Part shown: in pieces, positions 37,018-45,900 of the stretch | How positions within the stretch are numbered: position 1 is the first letter of the stretch | Layout: each line of letters opens with the position of its first letter | Assembly (NCBI RefSeq): GCF_000375585.1 | Contig: NZ_AQWP01000006.1 | Coordinates: forward strand, 186,001 to 250,000 | DNA length: 64,000 bases | Direction: 5' to 3' | Source: Sinorhizobium meliloti 4H41 | GTDB taxonomy: Bacteria > Pseudomonadota > Alphaproteobacteria > Rhizobiales > Rhizobiaceae | The notes under the pieces: generated by a model | Told to the model about the DNA's origin: nothing | Database searches by the model: none | What the model saw: the letters and a program-made list of their open reading frames with translations, nothing else | Program-made: the position numbers and the translations under genes

Positions 37018-38322
37018 GTGAACATATTGACGAACAAAAGTGAACTCACCGGCAAGAAGCTCGCCGCCGGCGGTGCCATGCCGGCGCCAGGTCGCATCCG
37101 CCACGAGGGATCGCGCACCGTCCGCGCAGGATTCATCCCCCTCGTGGACGCGGCCGTGCTGATCGCCGCCGCCGAATTCGGCTTTGCACAGCGCGAAGGC
37201 ATCACCCTCGAACTCGTCAAGGACGTCTCCTGGGCGAATGTACGTGACAGGCTTGCCTTTCGACAGTTCGACGTGGTCCACATGCTTTCACCCATGCCGG
37301 TTGCCGCCATGCTCGGCCTCGGCTCCAATCCGTCGCCGACGATAGCGCCCTTTTCCCTGGGGCGCGGCGGCAACGCAATCACGCTGTCGACGCGGCTCTA
37401 CGGCCTTATGCAGGAGGCAGAAGGGCTCGGCGCAGGCGAAGATGCATTGAAGAATGCCAAGGCCCTGGCGGCGGTCATCCGCAGCGCGCAGGCAGCCGGC
37501 AAGCCGCCGCTGACGCTCGGCGTCACCTACCCCTTCTCGTCCCATAACTACGAGTTCCGCTACTGGCTCGCGGCCGGCGGCATCGATCCCGACCGCGACG
37601 TCAAGCTGATCGTGGTGCCGCCGCCAATGACCTCCGACGCGCTGGCCGCGGGCGCCGTCGACGGCTTTTGCGTCGGGGCGCCCTGGAACATGGTCGCATC
37701 CGAACGCGGCGTCGGCCGCATCGTCGCGACCAAGCAGGACATCTGGCCCTCCGCACCGGAAAAGGTCATCGGTATGCGTCCCGAATGGGCGGAAGCCAAC
37801 AGGGACACGGTCTCGCGCCTGATCGTCGCGCTCGACCGCGCCGCCCGCTGGTCGGACGAGCCGGGCAATCGCGGCCGCCTTGCGGAAGTGCTGGCAGAGG
37901 AACGTCACGTGGCAGCACCGGCCGACATCATCCGCCGGGTGCTTGCGGGCGAATTCGCAGTCGACCCGGAAAGAAACCGCCGCGTCGTCGAGAACTATCT
38001 CGTCTTCCACGCAGACTTTGCCAACTTCCCGCGTCCCAGCCAGGCGCTCTGGACCTACAGTCAAATGGTGCGCTGGGGACAGACATCCTTGTCGAGGCAG
38101 GGAATTGGCGCGGCCATCTCCGCCTATCGTCCGGACCTCTATCGCGAGGCGCTGGGCAAGGGTGCCTTGCCGGCCGACGCGGACGGCAGGCTCGAAGGAG
38201 CAACCGACGGCGATCGTTTCATGGACGGCCACGTCTTCGATCCGGGCAGGATCGACGACTATATCAGGTCCTTTACCGTCGGGGGCAATGGCGGGGTGCA
38301 GCACCCGGGCGATGATATCTGA
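37018..38322 (+). CDS. nasS: NasS-type cytoplasmic nitrate/nitrite sensor
   Basis: A 434-residue protein of the NrtA/CmpA binding-protein family. It begins at a GTG with GGGAG eight bases upstream and has no signal peptide, as expected for the soluble sensor NasS rather than a transporter. RAGFIPLVDAAVLIAAAEFG, GGNAITLSTRLYGLM, LGVTYPFSSHNYEFRYWLAA and FCVGAPWNMVASERGVGRIV are family features. Without nitrate it sequesters NasT; with nitrate it releases it. The order here is nasT then nasS. Confidence 0.85.
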   Translation: MNILTNKSELTGKKLAAGGAMPAPGRIRHEGSRTVRAGFIPLVDAAVLIAAAEFGFAQREGITLELVKDVSWANVRDRLAFRQFDVVHMLSPMPVAAMLGLGSNPSPTIAPFSLGRGGNAITLSTRLYGLMQEAEGLGAGEDALKNAKALAAVIRSAQAAGKPPLTLGVTYPFSSHNYEFRYWLAAGGIDPDRDVKLIVVPPPMTSDALAAGAVDGFCVGAPWNMVASERGVGRIVATKQDIWPSAPEKVIGMRPEWAEANRDTVSRLIVALDRAARWSDEPGNRGRLAEVLAEERHVAAPADIIRRVLAGEFAVDPERNRRVVENYLVFHADFANFPRPSQALWTYSQMVRWGQTSLSRQGIGAAISAYRPDLYREALGKGALPADADGRLEGATDGDRFMDGHVFDPGRIDDYIRSFTVGGNGGVQHPGDDI

Positions 38323-38337
38323 GCTAGACTAAGGCCT

Positions 38338-38430
38338 GTTGAGATGACGGCTGCTGCGAGATGGATAATGGCGTCGAAGCTCTGGTCGGTTTTGTCGGCA
38401 CGCAGGGCGATGCGCTTGAATCATTGAGTA
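38338..38430 (-). pseudogene. IS5-type transposase C-terminal relic, copy 2
   Basis: On the minus strand the segment encodes FKRIALRADKTDQSFDAIIH followed by LAAAVI, the tail of an IS5-family transposase. It is less damaged than copy 1 but lacks a stop at the expected place and any catalytic region. The same order, relic then hairpin then RIME, occurs at 25854-26137. The 482-base gap 38323-38804 holds this composite, then about 180 bases with no gene and a possible GC-rich palindrome near 38750. Confidence 0.6.
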
Positions 38431-38438
38431 CCGAGCGT

Positions 38439-38458
38439 GCGCGTCTCATGAGACGCGC
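38439..38458. repeat. Palindrome between IS relic and RIME copy 3
   Basis: GCGCGTCTC, AT, GAGACGCGC: a perfect 20-base palindrome in the same relative position as the hairpin at 25970-25993. Confidence 0.7.
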
Positions 38459-38502
38459 GGCGCTGCAGGAGGCGTATCGGAGGACTGCAATCTCTCCTTT
38501 TA

Positions 38503-38620
38503 CCTCGTCCCTGTGCTCGTTACAGGGATGAGAGCAGCGCCGCGTCTGCGGCGCGGGAGGCGTTCTTTCAGCCCAAGGACCTGGTCTGGCTGGATTCCTG
38601 TGACGAGCACAGGAATGAGG
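38503..38620. repeat. RIME-type palindromic repeat, copy 3
   Basis: About 118 bases, from CCTCGTCCCTGTGCTCG to GAGCACAGGAATGAGG, nearly identical in its central part to copy 2 (26021) and more diverged from copy 1 (9756). It ends about 185 bases past the stop of the fuconate dehydratase gene, in the gap behind the convergent nasS gene. Confidence 0.87.
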
Positions 38621-38804
38621 AAATCGACAAACGGCCGCGGGTGGCACACCTCGAGAATTTCTGTGGCGTCGCAGTAAATCTCGCCTCCCTTCGGTCGTGA
38701 CCTCGGGCTCCTTCGTCAATCCCCGGGCGGTCGCCATCCTCGTGTCTGGCCCGGGCTTGGCCCGAGAATCCACATGCGAGCCTGACAAAGACAGAGCGCT
38801 CACA

Positions 38805-40082
38805 TCAGCCTTCAAACGTGTAGTCCTCGATCGATTGCTGCTTCATTTCGATCGAGAAACCAGGCCGCTCGGGCGGCATGTAAGCGGCGTTACGGATCAC
38901 GCACGGATCCAGGAAATGTTCGTGCAGGTGGTCGACATATTCGATCACCCGACCGTCCTTCGTGCCGGAAACGGCAACGTAATCGATCATGGAAAGGTGC
39001 TGCACATATTCGCAGAGGCCGACGCCGCCGGCGTGCGGCCAGACGGGCAGTCCGTATTTGGTGGCGATCAGCAGCACCGCCAGTACCTCGTTCAGGCCAC
39101 CCATGCGGCAGGAATCGATCTGCACGATGTCGATCGCGCCCTCGGCGATGAACTGCTTGAACATGATGCGGTTCTGGCACATCTCGCCGGTCGCGACCTT
39201 GACCGGGCCGATCGCCTCGCGGATCTTACGGTGTCCGGCGACGTCGTCCGGGCTCGTCGGCTCCTCGATGAAGAAGGGCTTGGCAAAGGCGAGCTTTTGC
39301 ACCCATTCGATTGCCTCGCCCACTTCCCAGACCTGGTTCGCATCGATCATCAGGTACCTGTCGGGGCCGATCACTTCGCGGGCAATCCTCAGCCGGCGGA
39401 TGTCGTCGTCGAGGTCACGCCCGACCTTCATCTTGATGTGGTCGAAACCTGCGTCGACCGCCTCCTGCGCAAGCCGCCGGAGCTTTTCGTCGTCATAGCC
39501 GAGCCAGCCTGCAGAAGTGGTGTAGCAGGGGTAGCCCTCCTTTTCGAGCCTGGCGATCCGCTCGGCTTTGCCGGGCTCGGCCCGCCGCAGGATCTCGACC
39601 GCCTCGTCGCGGGTGAGAACATCCGTCAAGTAGCGGTAATCGACGATATCGGCGATCTCTTCCGCCGACATGTCGGCGACGAGACGCCACACCGGTTTGC
39701 CGGCATCCTTTGCGAGGAGATCCCAGACGGCGTTGACGATGGCCCCGGTCGCAAGATGGATCGCGCCCTTTTCCGGGCCGATCCAGCGCAGCTGGCTGTC
39801 GCTCGTCAGGTGACGCCAGAAGTGGCCGGGATGTTTCAAAATGCCGCCGATGTCCTGGCCCACCACGAGATGCCGCATGGCCTGGATCGCCATGCAGCAT
39901 ATGTCGTTGCCGCGCCCTATGGTGAAGGTGAGGCCGTGACCCGCCAGCCCCGGCCGATCCGTGTCGAGGATGACGTAAGCCGCCGAATAGTCCGGATCCG
40001 GGTTCATGGCGTCCGAACCGTCGAGGCTCGCCGAGGTCGGGAAGCGAAGGTCGAAGACGCGAAGGTCGGTAATGCGGGTCAT
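38805..40082 (-). CDS. L-fuconate dehydratase (enolase superfamily)
   Basis: A 425-residue mandelate-racemase-subgroup enzyme. KxK in FDHIKMKVGRDLDDDIRRLR (about residue 218-221), metal ligands in YLMIDANQVWEVGEA, FFIEEPTSPDD and KVATGEMCQNR, and the catalytic His in LPVWPHAGGVGL are all visible. GRGNDICCMAIQAMRHLVVG, IVNAVWDLLAKDAGKPVWRL and YRYLTDVLTRDEA match L-fuconate dehydratases closely. It converts L-fuconate to 2-keto-3-deoxy-L-fuconate. The start at 40082 begins the domain; the frame extends upstream without homology. A 120-base gap with a hairpin separates it from the hydrolase gene. Confidence 0.9.
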   Translation of the reverse strand: MTRITDLRVFDLRFPTSASLDGSDAMNPDPDYSAAYVILDTDRPGLAGHGLTFTIGRGNDICCMAIQAMRHLVVGQDIGGILKHPGHFWRHLTSDSQLRWIGPEKGAIHLATGAIVNAVWDLLAKDAGKPVWRLVADMSAEEIADIVDYRYLTDVLTRDEAVEILRRAEPGKAERIARLEKEGYPCYTTSAGWLGYDDEKLRRLAQEAVDAGFDHIKMKVGRDLDDDIRRLRIAREVIGPDRYLMIDANQVWEVGEAIEWVQKLAFAKPFFIEEPTSPDDVAGHRKIREAIGPVKVATGEMCQNRIMFKQFIAEGAIDIVQIDSCRMGGLNEVLAVLLIATKYGLPVWPHAGGVGLCEYVQHLSMIDYVAVSGTKDGRVIEYVDHLHEHFLDPCVIRNAAYMPPERPGFSIEMKQQSIEDYTFEG

Positions 40083-40104
40083 GTTTGCTCCAATACCTAC
40101 AGCG

Positions 40105-40128
40105 CCGCGCGCCTTTTCGGACGCGCGG
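40105..40128. terminator. Intercistronic hairpin before the fuconate dehydratase gene
   Basis: CCGCGCG, ten bases, CGCGCGG: a 7-bp stem in the only sizeable gap (120 bases) in the enzyme half of the operon. It may attenuate or process the transcript; no T run is seen. Confidence 0.45.
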
Positions 40129-40202
40129 AGAACACTGCGGCACTTTGATGCTGCCTGTTCGTGTCCTTCAGTCGAATTGACCGAAGGAAACATGCGAGTA
40201 GC

Positions 40203-41048
40203 TCAGGTGTCGGCGCGAACGCGCTGCTTCTGACTGCCGAGGCCCTCTATGCCGAGTTCGACGATGTCGCCGGCCTTCAGATAGCGCGGCGGCTTCATGC
40301 CCATGCCGACGCCCGGCGGCGTGCCCGTCGAGATGATATCACCGGGGCGCAGCGACATGAACTGCGAGAGATAAGAGACGAGATAGGCGGCGCCGTAGAC
40401 CATCGTCTTGGTCGAGCCGTCCTGCATCGTCTCGCCGTTGACCTTCAGCCACATTGCGAGATCCTGCGGATCCGCCACCTCGTCCTTGGTGACGAGCCAC
40501 GGTCCGGTCGGCCCGAAAGTGTCGCAGGACTTGCCCTTCGTCCACTGACCGTGCCGTTCCGTCTGGAAAGCGCGTTCGGAGACATCGTGGACCGTGCAGT
40601 AGCCGGCGACGTAGTCGAGCGCCTCGGCTTCGCTCACATATTTCGCCGTCTTTCCGATGACGATGCCGAGTTCCACTTCCCAGTCGGTCTTCTCCGAACC
40701 CCGCGGCAGGATCAGATCGTCGTTCGGCCCGACGATGGCGGAAGTCGCCTTCATGAAGATGATCGGCTCCGGCGGCACGGTCGCGCCCGTCTCGGCAGCA
40801 TGATCGGAATAGTTGAGGCCGATGCAGATGAACTTGCCCGTACCTGCGACGCAGGGACCAAGCCTCGGATTGCCGGACACGGCAGGCAGCGCCGCGACAT
40901 CGAGCTTCGCGAGTTCGTCAAGCTTGCCGGGGTCGAGCGCGCCTGCGGCGAGATCGGGAACGTGGCCGGAAATATCGCGGATGATGCCGTCGGAACCGAG
41001 AAGACCCGGCTTTTCCTGGCCCGGTTCGCCATAACGAAGAAATTTCAT
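40203..41048 (-). CDS. Fumarylacetoacetate hydrolase family protein, probable 2,4-diketo-3-deoxy-L-fuconate hydrolase
   Basis: A 281-residue FAH-fold hydrolase. KFICIGLNYSDHAAETGATV, the metal site in DWEVELGIVIGKTAKYVSEA and VHDVSERAFQTER, and SLRPGDIISTGTPPGVGMGM are diagnostic. In the oxidative L-fucose route it cleaves the diketo acid to pyruvate and L-lactate. The start at 41048 has AGGGAAA upstream. The frame is open further to 41822 across the SDR gene but that is a shadow. It is 23 bases from the SDR gene. Confidence 0.88.
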   Translation of the reverse strand: MKFLRYGEPGQEKPGLLGSDGIIRDISGHVPDLAAGALDPGKLDELAKLDVAALPAVSGNPRLGPCVAGTGKFICIGLNYSDHAAETGATVPPEPIIFMKATSAIVGPNDDLILPRGSEKTDWEVELGIVIGKTAKYVSEAEALDYVAGYCTVHDVSERAFQTERHGQWTKGKSCDTFGPTGPWLVTKDEVADPQDLAMWLKVNGETMQDGSTKTMVYGAAYLVSYLSQFMSLRPGDIISTGTPPGVGMGMKPPRYLKAGDIVELGIEGLGSQKQRVRADT

Positions 41049-41071
41049 GTGCTTTTTCCCTGATGAAGCGT

Positions 41072-41806
41072 TCAAATGGTCCAGCCGCCGTCGATGGCGT
41101 AGGCCTGGCCGGAGGTGTAGGTGGCGCCGGCGAGATAGACGGCGAGGTCGGCGATCTCTTCGGGCGTGCCGAGGCGGCCCATCGGCTGGCGGGAGATAAA
41201 GGCCGCGCGCGCCGTTTCGTAGTCTCCCTGTGCCCGCATGCGGCTTTCGAGCGACGGGCTTTCGACCGTTCCCGGGCAGATCGCATTGCAGCGAATGCCG
41301 TCGCCCACATAGTCCGCCGCAACGGCTTTCGTCAGTCCGATGACGGCTGCCTTGGTCACCCCATAGGCGAAGCGGTTCGGCACGCCTTTGATGCTGGAGG
41401 CCACCGAGGCCATATTGACGATCGACCCGTCCTTGCGGGCGATCATGCCGGGCAGCACCGCGCGGATGGTGCGGATCATCGACTTGACGTTGAGGTCGAA
41501 GGCGAAATCGAGGTCCTCGTCCTTCATCGTCAGCACCGAGCCTGCATGCACGAAACCGGCGCAATTGAAGAGCACGTCCACCGCCCCGATTTCTGCGACC
41601 AGCGCTTCGACCGCAGCGGTGTCGAGGACGTCCAGCCGGTGGGTGCTGATGCCCGCCTCGCCTTCGAGGCTGCCGACGGCGTCCGCATTGATATCGGTCG
41701 CATGGACCTTGGCGCCGGCCTTGGCGAAGGCAAGTGCGGTTGCGCGTCCTATGCCCTGCGCCGCAGCTGTGACGAGGACGACCTTTCCGGCAAGGTTCGC
41801 TGTCAT
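41072..41806 (-). CDS. SDR oxidoreductase, probable 2-keto-3-deoxy-L-fuconate dehydrogenase
   Basis: A 244-residue short-chain dehydrogenase. The nucleotide loop reads [20 protein letters not shown] (TAxxxGIG instead of the usual TGxxxGIG), with NCAG near residue 86 and the catalytic YxxxK as [40 protein letters not shown] closely resembles 2-keto-3-deoxy-L-fuconate dehydrogenases and BDH2-like enzymes. It is the only SDR in the operon, so the L-fucose 1-dehydrogenase step is unassigned. The start overlaps the stop of the MaoC gene. Confidence 0.86.
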   Translation of the reverse strand: MTANLAGKVVLVTAAAQGIGRATALAFAKAGAKVHATDINADAVGSLEGEAGISTHRLDVLDTAAVEALVAEIGAVDVLFNCAGFVHAGSVLTMKDEDLDFAFDLNVKSMIRTIRAVLPGMIARKDGSIVNMASVASSIKGVPNRFAYGVTKAAVIGLTKAVAADYVGDGIRCNAICPGTVESPSLESRMRAQGDYETARAAFISRQPMGRLGTPEEIADLAVYLAGATYTSGQAYAIDGGWTI

Positions 41807-42264
41807 TGGATGGTTCCCTCAAGTTTGCGTTCGACGATCAGAATGTGATCCGCGGCAAGAACGACCTCGCCGCGCTGGTTGATGACCTCGCACCGCTCGA
41901 TGACCCGGCCGGCCCTCGGTCGCTTCGGATCGTCTTCCTTGGCGGCGATGGTGACGCGGGTGCGGATCGTATCGCCGATATGGACAGGGCGGACGAATCG
42001 CAGACGGTCGTAACCGTAAGAGAAGGCGACCGGGTTGATCAAGGAGGCGGTGAGCCCGACTCCGATTGAGAAGATCATCGTGCCGTGGGCAATGCGCTGA
42101 CCGCCGGGCAGCGTTTTGGCGAACTCCGCATCCATGTGGTGCGGGAAGAAATCACCCGTATGCCCGGCATGGACGACGAAGTCCGTTTCCGTGATCGTGC
42201 GTCCGCTCGTCAGCCGCACATGGCCCTGTTCGTAGTCCTCGTAGTAGATCGTCGGCTCGCTCAT
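41803..42264 (-). CDS. MaoC-like hotdog-fold dehydratase
   Basis: A 153-residue single-domain MaoC protein. The catalytic region reads [20 protein letters not shown] (about residues 32-51), keeping the Asp and His of (R)-specific hydratases. ILIVERK closes the domain. The frame is open upstream through the Gfo/Idh gene, but homology starts at [17 protein letters not shown]. It overlaps the SDR start by four bases and follows the Gfo/Idh stop by one base, so it belongs to the fucose operon. It has no known step in the textbook pathway. Confidence 0.85.
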   Translation of the reverse strand: MSEPTIYYEDYEQGHVRLTSGRTITETDFVVHAGHTGDFFPHHMDAEFAKTLPGGQRIAHGTMIFSIGVGLTASLINPVAFSYGYDRLRFVRPVHIGDTIRTRVTIAAKEDDPKRPRAGRVIERCEVINQRGEVVLAADHILIVERKLEGTIQ

Positions 42265-42265
42265 T

Positions 42266-43348
42266 TCACTTTTCCGATGGAAGCGCTGCGATCGGCGTTG
42301 CCGGGCGCGCGCTCGATTGATAGGCGGCCTCCACCAGGGCCATCGTCCGCCATGCGTCCTCGACCGACCCGATGAGTTCATCGTCCTCGCCGCAGGCATG
42401 GCGTTGCAGATTGGCCATCCGGTTGGCGAAGGCGTCGGGGAACCACGAACCTTCAAGCGGCACCGAAATCCATTCGCTCTCCCCCGAGGGACGAATCCAC
42501 AGCTCGTCCGGCTCACCGCGCGGATAGTCGAGATTGACGCCGAGCTTGACATAGGCGGCACCCCTCGTCCCGCAGATGCGGAATTCGCAGGCCTGGAACC
42601 TCCGCCCGAAATCGTGGTCGTGATTGACGGAAAGCACGCAGCGCACGGCATCGCCGTAATCGAGGATCGCGGCGGTGCGGGTTTGAGCCACATCGTGGTT
42701 CGGATGGCCGAGGGTCTTGGCGTGAACACCCTGGGGATCGCCTAGGAGACTGCGCACGAGGTCCAGGTAGTGGATGGAATGCATCGCGATCTCGATGCGC
42801 GGCAGTCCCTGCAGGAACGGCCAGAGCCCCCAGGGCGTCGCAAGCGCCAGCCAGGCGTCGAAATCGACAACCTCGCCGAGATAGCCCCTGTCGATCGCGT
42901 CCTTGAGCGCGAGCATCATCGGCGCGAAGCGAAGCTGAAAGTTCACCGCCGCCCCGATGTTCCGCTCACGGCAGATTTCGAGAATTCCGGTCGCCGCCGC
43001 AAGATCGCTGCCCATCGGCTTCTGTATCAGCGCAAAGGAGCCCTTCGGCAGTTGAGACAGGATCGAGGCGTGCGCGGCCGGCGGCGTCGCGAGATCGAAG
43101 ATCGCGTTCTCCGCCGAAAGAGCCTCCCCTTCGCTCGTAAACGCCCTGACATCCCATTGCCGCGCGAGCGCCGCCGCCTTCTCCGCATCCGGATCGAAGA
43201 TGCCGGCCACCGGGAAGCCTGCGTTTCTGTAGGCCGGAAGATGGGCGTCGCCGACGATGCTGCCCGCACCGAAGATGACGATGGGGCGTGGCGTAGCCGG
43301 CTTCGGCCACCATTGCCGCAGCGACGAGGGATCGAAGGTCTCAGTCAT
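42266..43348 (-). CDS. Gfo/Idh/MocA family oxidoreductase
   Basis: A 360-residue NAD(P)-dependent sugar oxidoreductase. The Rossmann fold begins near residue 23 with [20 protein letters not shown], followed by [17 protein letters not shown]. The catalytic Lys region is [19 protein letters not shown] (EKP in most members, QKP here). A C-terminal dehydrogenase-type domain follows. It could oxidise L-fucose to the lactone, a step otherwise missing in the window. It overlaps the mutarotase gene by eight bases. Confidence 0.85.
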   Translation of the reverse strand: MTETFDPSSLRQWWPKPATPRPIVIFGAGSIVGDAHLPAYRNAGFPVAGIFDPDAEKAAALARQWDVRAFTSEGEALSAENAIFDLATPPAAHASILSQLPKGSFALIQKPMGSDLAAATGILEICRERNIGAAVNFQLRFAPMMLALKDAIDRGYLGEVVDFDAWLALATPWGLWPFLQGLPRIEIAMHSIHYLDLVRSLLGDPQGVHAKTLGHPNHDVAQTRTAAILDYGDAVRCVLSVNHDHDFGRRFQACEFRICGTRGAAYVKLGVNLDYPRGEPDELWIRPSGESEWISVPLEGSWFPDAFANRMANLQRHACGEDDELIGSVEDAWRTMALVEAAYQSSARPATPIAALPSEK

Positions 43349-43670
43349 GGTGGAAGACTTCCTCCATCATAGCCCACCACTCGCCTTGCCTGCGGCTTTC
43401 GAGAGGCTTCTGACAGGGCATGCACACCGACCACCATTCCTGGTTTTTCGGATGTGCCGCCATCTTCGCCATGTCGGCTTCGAAGTCCTCCCCGACATAT
43501 TCCCAGTAGCCGAAGAGAAGATTTTCCGGCTCCTTCAGGAAGATCGAGTAATTCGTGATGTTGCACTCGCTGATCAGCGCGAGAATCTCCGGCCAGACGG
43601 CCGCATGCAGCCGCTTGTATTCCGCCACTTTCGGCGGTTCGAGCCCGATCACCATTCCCATTCTCTGCAT
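43341..43670 (-). CDS. L-rhamnose/L-fucose mutarotase family protein (RhaM/YiiL type)
   Basis: A 109-residue protein. RMGMVIGLEPPKVAEYKRLH, AVWPEILALISECNITNYSI and ENLLFGYWEYVGEDFEADMA fit the RhaM family, which interconverts sugar anomers. The histidine in YKRLH and the W-Y cluster are kept. In this operon it would present the correct L-fucose anomer to the dehydrogenase. The gap to the enolase-superfamily gene is 12 bases. Confidence 0.88.
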   Translation of the reverse strand: MQRMGMVIGLEPPKVAEYKRLHAAVWPEILALISECNITNYSIFLKEPENLLFGYWEYVGEDFEADMAKMAAHPKNQEWWSVCMPCQKPLESRRQGEWWAMMEEVFHHD

Positions 43671-43682
43671 GACCGTTCCCTT

Positions 43683-44795
43683 CTACCGGCGGAACTCGCG
43701 GGTGAACTCGGCGACCGAGCGCGCCTGGACAGCCTCCCAATCCCAGGCGATGCCGATGCCCGGATCGGAAGGCGCGATCGCCCTGCCCTCCCGGATCTCC
43801 ATTCCCTTTTGCGTCAGATCGTCGAGCTGCGGAATGTATTCCACATATTTCCCGTTGGGCACCGCGCAAACGAGGCTCACATGCAGTTCCATCAGGAAAT
43901 GCGGGCAGACGGGAATGTCGAAGGCCTCCGCCGCGTGAGCCACTTTCAGCCAAGGGGTGATGCCGCCGATCCGCGCCACGTCCACCTGGACGATCGAGCA
44001 GGCGCCCTTTTGCATATATTCGCGAAAATGGCGGATGGAATAGACGGACTCGCCGACGGCGATCGGCGTCGGCGTCGACCGCGTCAGGCGGATGTGGCCG
44101 TCGAGATCGTCGGCCGGCAGCGGTTCCTCGATCCAGGCGAGATCGAGTTCGCGGAGCCGGGCGGCGCGGCGGATCGCCTCGTCGACGGTGAAGCCCTGAT
44201 TGCAATCCGTCATGATTTCGAAGCCGTCGCCAAGTGCTGCGCGCATGGCCGAGAGCCTGTCGTAATCCTCCGCCCCGCTCGGCTTGCCGATCTTGACCTT
44301 CGATCCGGAGAAGCCCTTGGCCTTCGCCTGCAACGCGTCGTCTACGAGGGCCTGCTTTTCGATGTGCAGCCAGCCGCCCTCGGTGGTGTAAAGCGGGCAG
44401 CTTTCCTTCGCCCCGCCCGCCAGTTTCCAGAGCGGCAGCTTCTGCTTCTTCGCCCGCAGGTCCCATAGCGCCGTATCGACGGCGGCGAGCGCCAAAGCCG
44501 TTATGGCGCCGATGGTCGTCGCATGCGTCGCAAACTCCATCTTGTGCCAAAGCGCCTCGATGCAGTCCGCGTCTTCCCCGAGCAGGATCGGAACCAGATG
44601 ATCGGAGAGCAGCCGCATGACGGACGATCCGCCTGTTCCGATCGTGTAGCTGTAGCCGGTGCCGGTCGCACCGTCCGCATCCGTGATCGTGACGATCGGC
44701 GTTTCCTGGCTCACGAAGCTCTGGATGGCGTCGGTCCGCTTGACCTTCGGCGGAAGATCCACCATCCGCAGTTCTATTTTCTCGATCCTTGCCAT
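43683..44795 (-). CDS. Enolase superfamily protein (mandelate racemase/muconate lactonizing group)
   Basis: A 370-residue protein. The KxK motif is in GFSGSKVKIGKPSGAEDYDR (about 162-168), metal ligands in IMTDCNQGFTVDEA, LAWIEEPLPADDLDG and PIAVGESVYSIRHF, and a His in DIPVCPHFLMELHVSL. The catalytic set is that of acid-sugar dehydratases and racemases of the MR group. A second enolase-superfamily gene, the probable fuconate dehydratase, lies at 38805, so this one must act on another substrate or isomer. Its stop is 12 bases before the mutarotase and its start one base after the ATPase stop. Confidence 0.85.
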   Translation of the reverse strand: MARIEKIELRMVDLPPKVKRTDAIQSFVSQETPIVTITDADGATGTGYSYTIGTGGSSVMRLLSDHLVPILLGEDADCIEALWHKMEFATHATTIGAITALALAAVDTALWDLRAKKQKLPLWKLAGGAKESCPLYTTEGGWLHIEKQALVDDALQAKAKGFSGSKVKIGKPSGAEDYDRLSAMRAALGDGFEIMTDCNQGFTVDEAIRRAARLRELDLAWIEEPLPADDLDGHIRLTRSTPTPIAVGESVYSIRHFREYMQKGACSIVQVDVARIGGITPWLKVAHAAEAFDIPVCPHFLMELHVSLVCAVPNGKYVEYIPQLDDLTQKGMEIREGRAIAPSDPGIGIAWDWEAVQARSVAEFTREFRR

Positions 44796-44796
44796 G

Positions 44797-45894
44797 TCAG
44801 CCTGCCAAAGCCTTTCCGGTCTCGCCGTCGAAGAGATGCGCCCGGGACAGATCGAGGCTCATGCGCACCGCCTCGCCCGGGCGCAGCGGCCGCGGGTTGA
44901 GCATGCGCGAGACCCAATCCCGCCCGTTGAACTGAGTGAAAACCAGGGTTTCGTTGCCCAGCGGTTCTGTGATCGTGACCGGAAGCTCGATCTCGTGGAC
45001 GGCGTCCGCATCGCCCGCATGGAGGCCGTGCCCCGAAGGATAGACATCGTCCGGCCTAAGCCCGAAGGTCACTTTCTGGCCCTCGCGAACCGAGGAACGG
45101 AAGCGTGGCGGAAGCGGCAGGGTCGCTCCGCTTGCAAAGGCGAGCTTTCCGTCCGTCAGGACCGCCTCCTCCATGTTCATCGGCGGCGAGCCGATGAAGC
45201 CGGCGACGAACTTGGTCGCCGGGCGGCGGAAGACATCCTCCGGCGTGCCCACCTGCTCGATATGCCCGTCGCGCATGATGACGATGCGGTCGGAGAGCGT
45301 CATCGCCTCCACCTGATCATGGGTGACGTAGATCATCGTCGCCTGCATGCGGGCGTGCAGTTTCTTGATCTCGGTGCGCACCTGGGTCCTGAGCTTCGCG
45401 TCGAGGTTCGACAAAGGCTCATCGAAAAGAAAGACGTCCGGCTGCCGCACGATCGCGCGTCCCATGGCGACGCGCTGGCGCTGGCCGCCCGACAGTTGCG
45501 AAGGGCGACGTTCGAGAAGATGGCCGAGATCGAGGATCGCCGCCGCCTCGGCAACGCGCGTCTTGATCTCTTCCGCCGGACGCCCGGCGATTTTCAGCGA
45601 GAAACCCATATTCTCGGCAACCGTCATATGCGGGTAGAGTGCATAGGACTGAAAGACCATCGAGATGTTGCGCGCCCGAGGCGGCAGATCGTTGACCGTT
45701 CGCCCGCCGATCTCAATCGCGCCGCCGCTGACCTCCTCGAGCCCCGCGATCATGCGCAGCGTCGTCGACTTGCCGCAGCCCGAAGGTCCGACGAGCGCAA
45801 TGAATTCGCGATCCTTCACTTCGAGATCGATGCCGTGCACGACTTCCAGAGCGCCGTAGCGCTTGACGAGTTTCTTGAGCGTAACGGGCGCCAT
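44797..45894 (-). CDS. Sugar ABC transporter ATP-binding protein (UgpC/MalK type)
   Basis: A 365-residue ATPase. Walker A ALVGPSGCGKSTTLRMIAGL, signature [20 protein letters not shown], Walker [21 protein letters not shown] and switch VTHDQVEAMTLSDRIVIM are intact. The C-terminal TOBE domain starts near FIGSPPMNMEEAVL. It energises the importer encoded just upstream, probably for L-fucose or a related deoxy or acid sugar. Confidence 0.94.
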   Translation of the reverse strand: MAPVTLKKLVKRYGALEVVHGIDLEVKDREFIALVGPSGCGKSTTLRMIAGLEEVSGGAIEIGGRTVNDLPPRARNISMVFQSYALYPHMTVAENMGFSLKIAGRPAEEIKTRVAEAAAILDLGHLLERRPSQLSGGQRQRVAMGRAIVRQPDVFLFDEPLSNLDAKLRTQVRTEIKKLHARMQATMIYVTHDQVEAMTLSDRIVIMRDGHIEQVGTPEDVFRRPATKFVAGFIGSPPMNMEEAVLTDGKLAFASGATLPLPPRFRSSVREGQKVTFGLRPDDVYPSGHGLHAGDADAVHEIELPVTITEPLGNETLVFTQFNGRDWVSRMLNPRPLRPGEAVRMSLDLSRAHLFDGETGKALAG

Positions 45895-45900
45895 GAACGA

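Noticed and set aside
38690-38800. A second palindromic repeat near TGGCCCGGGCTTGGCCCGAG
   Set aside because: It resembles common alphaproteobacterial intergenic repeats, but only one copy is in the window and its ends cannot be set.
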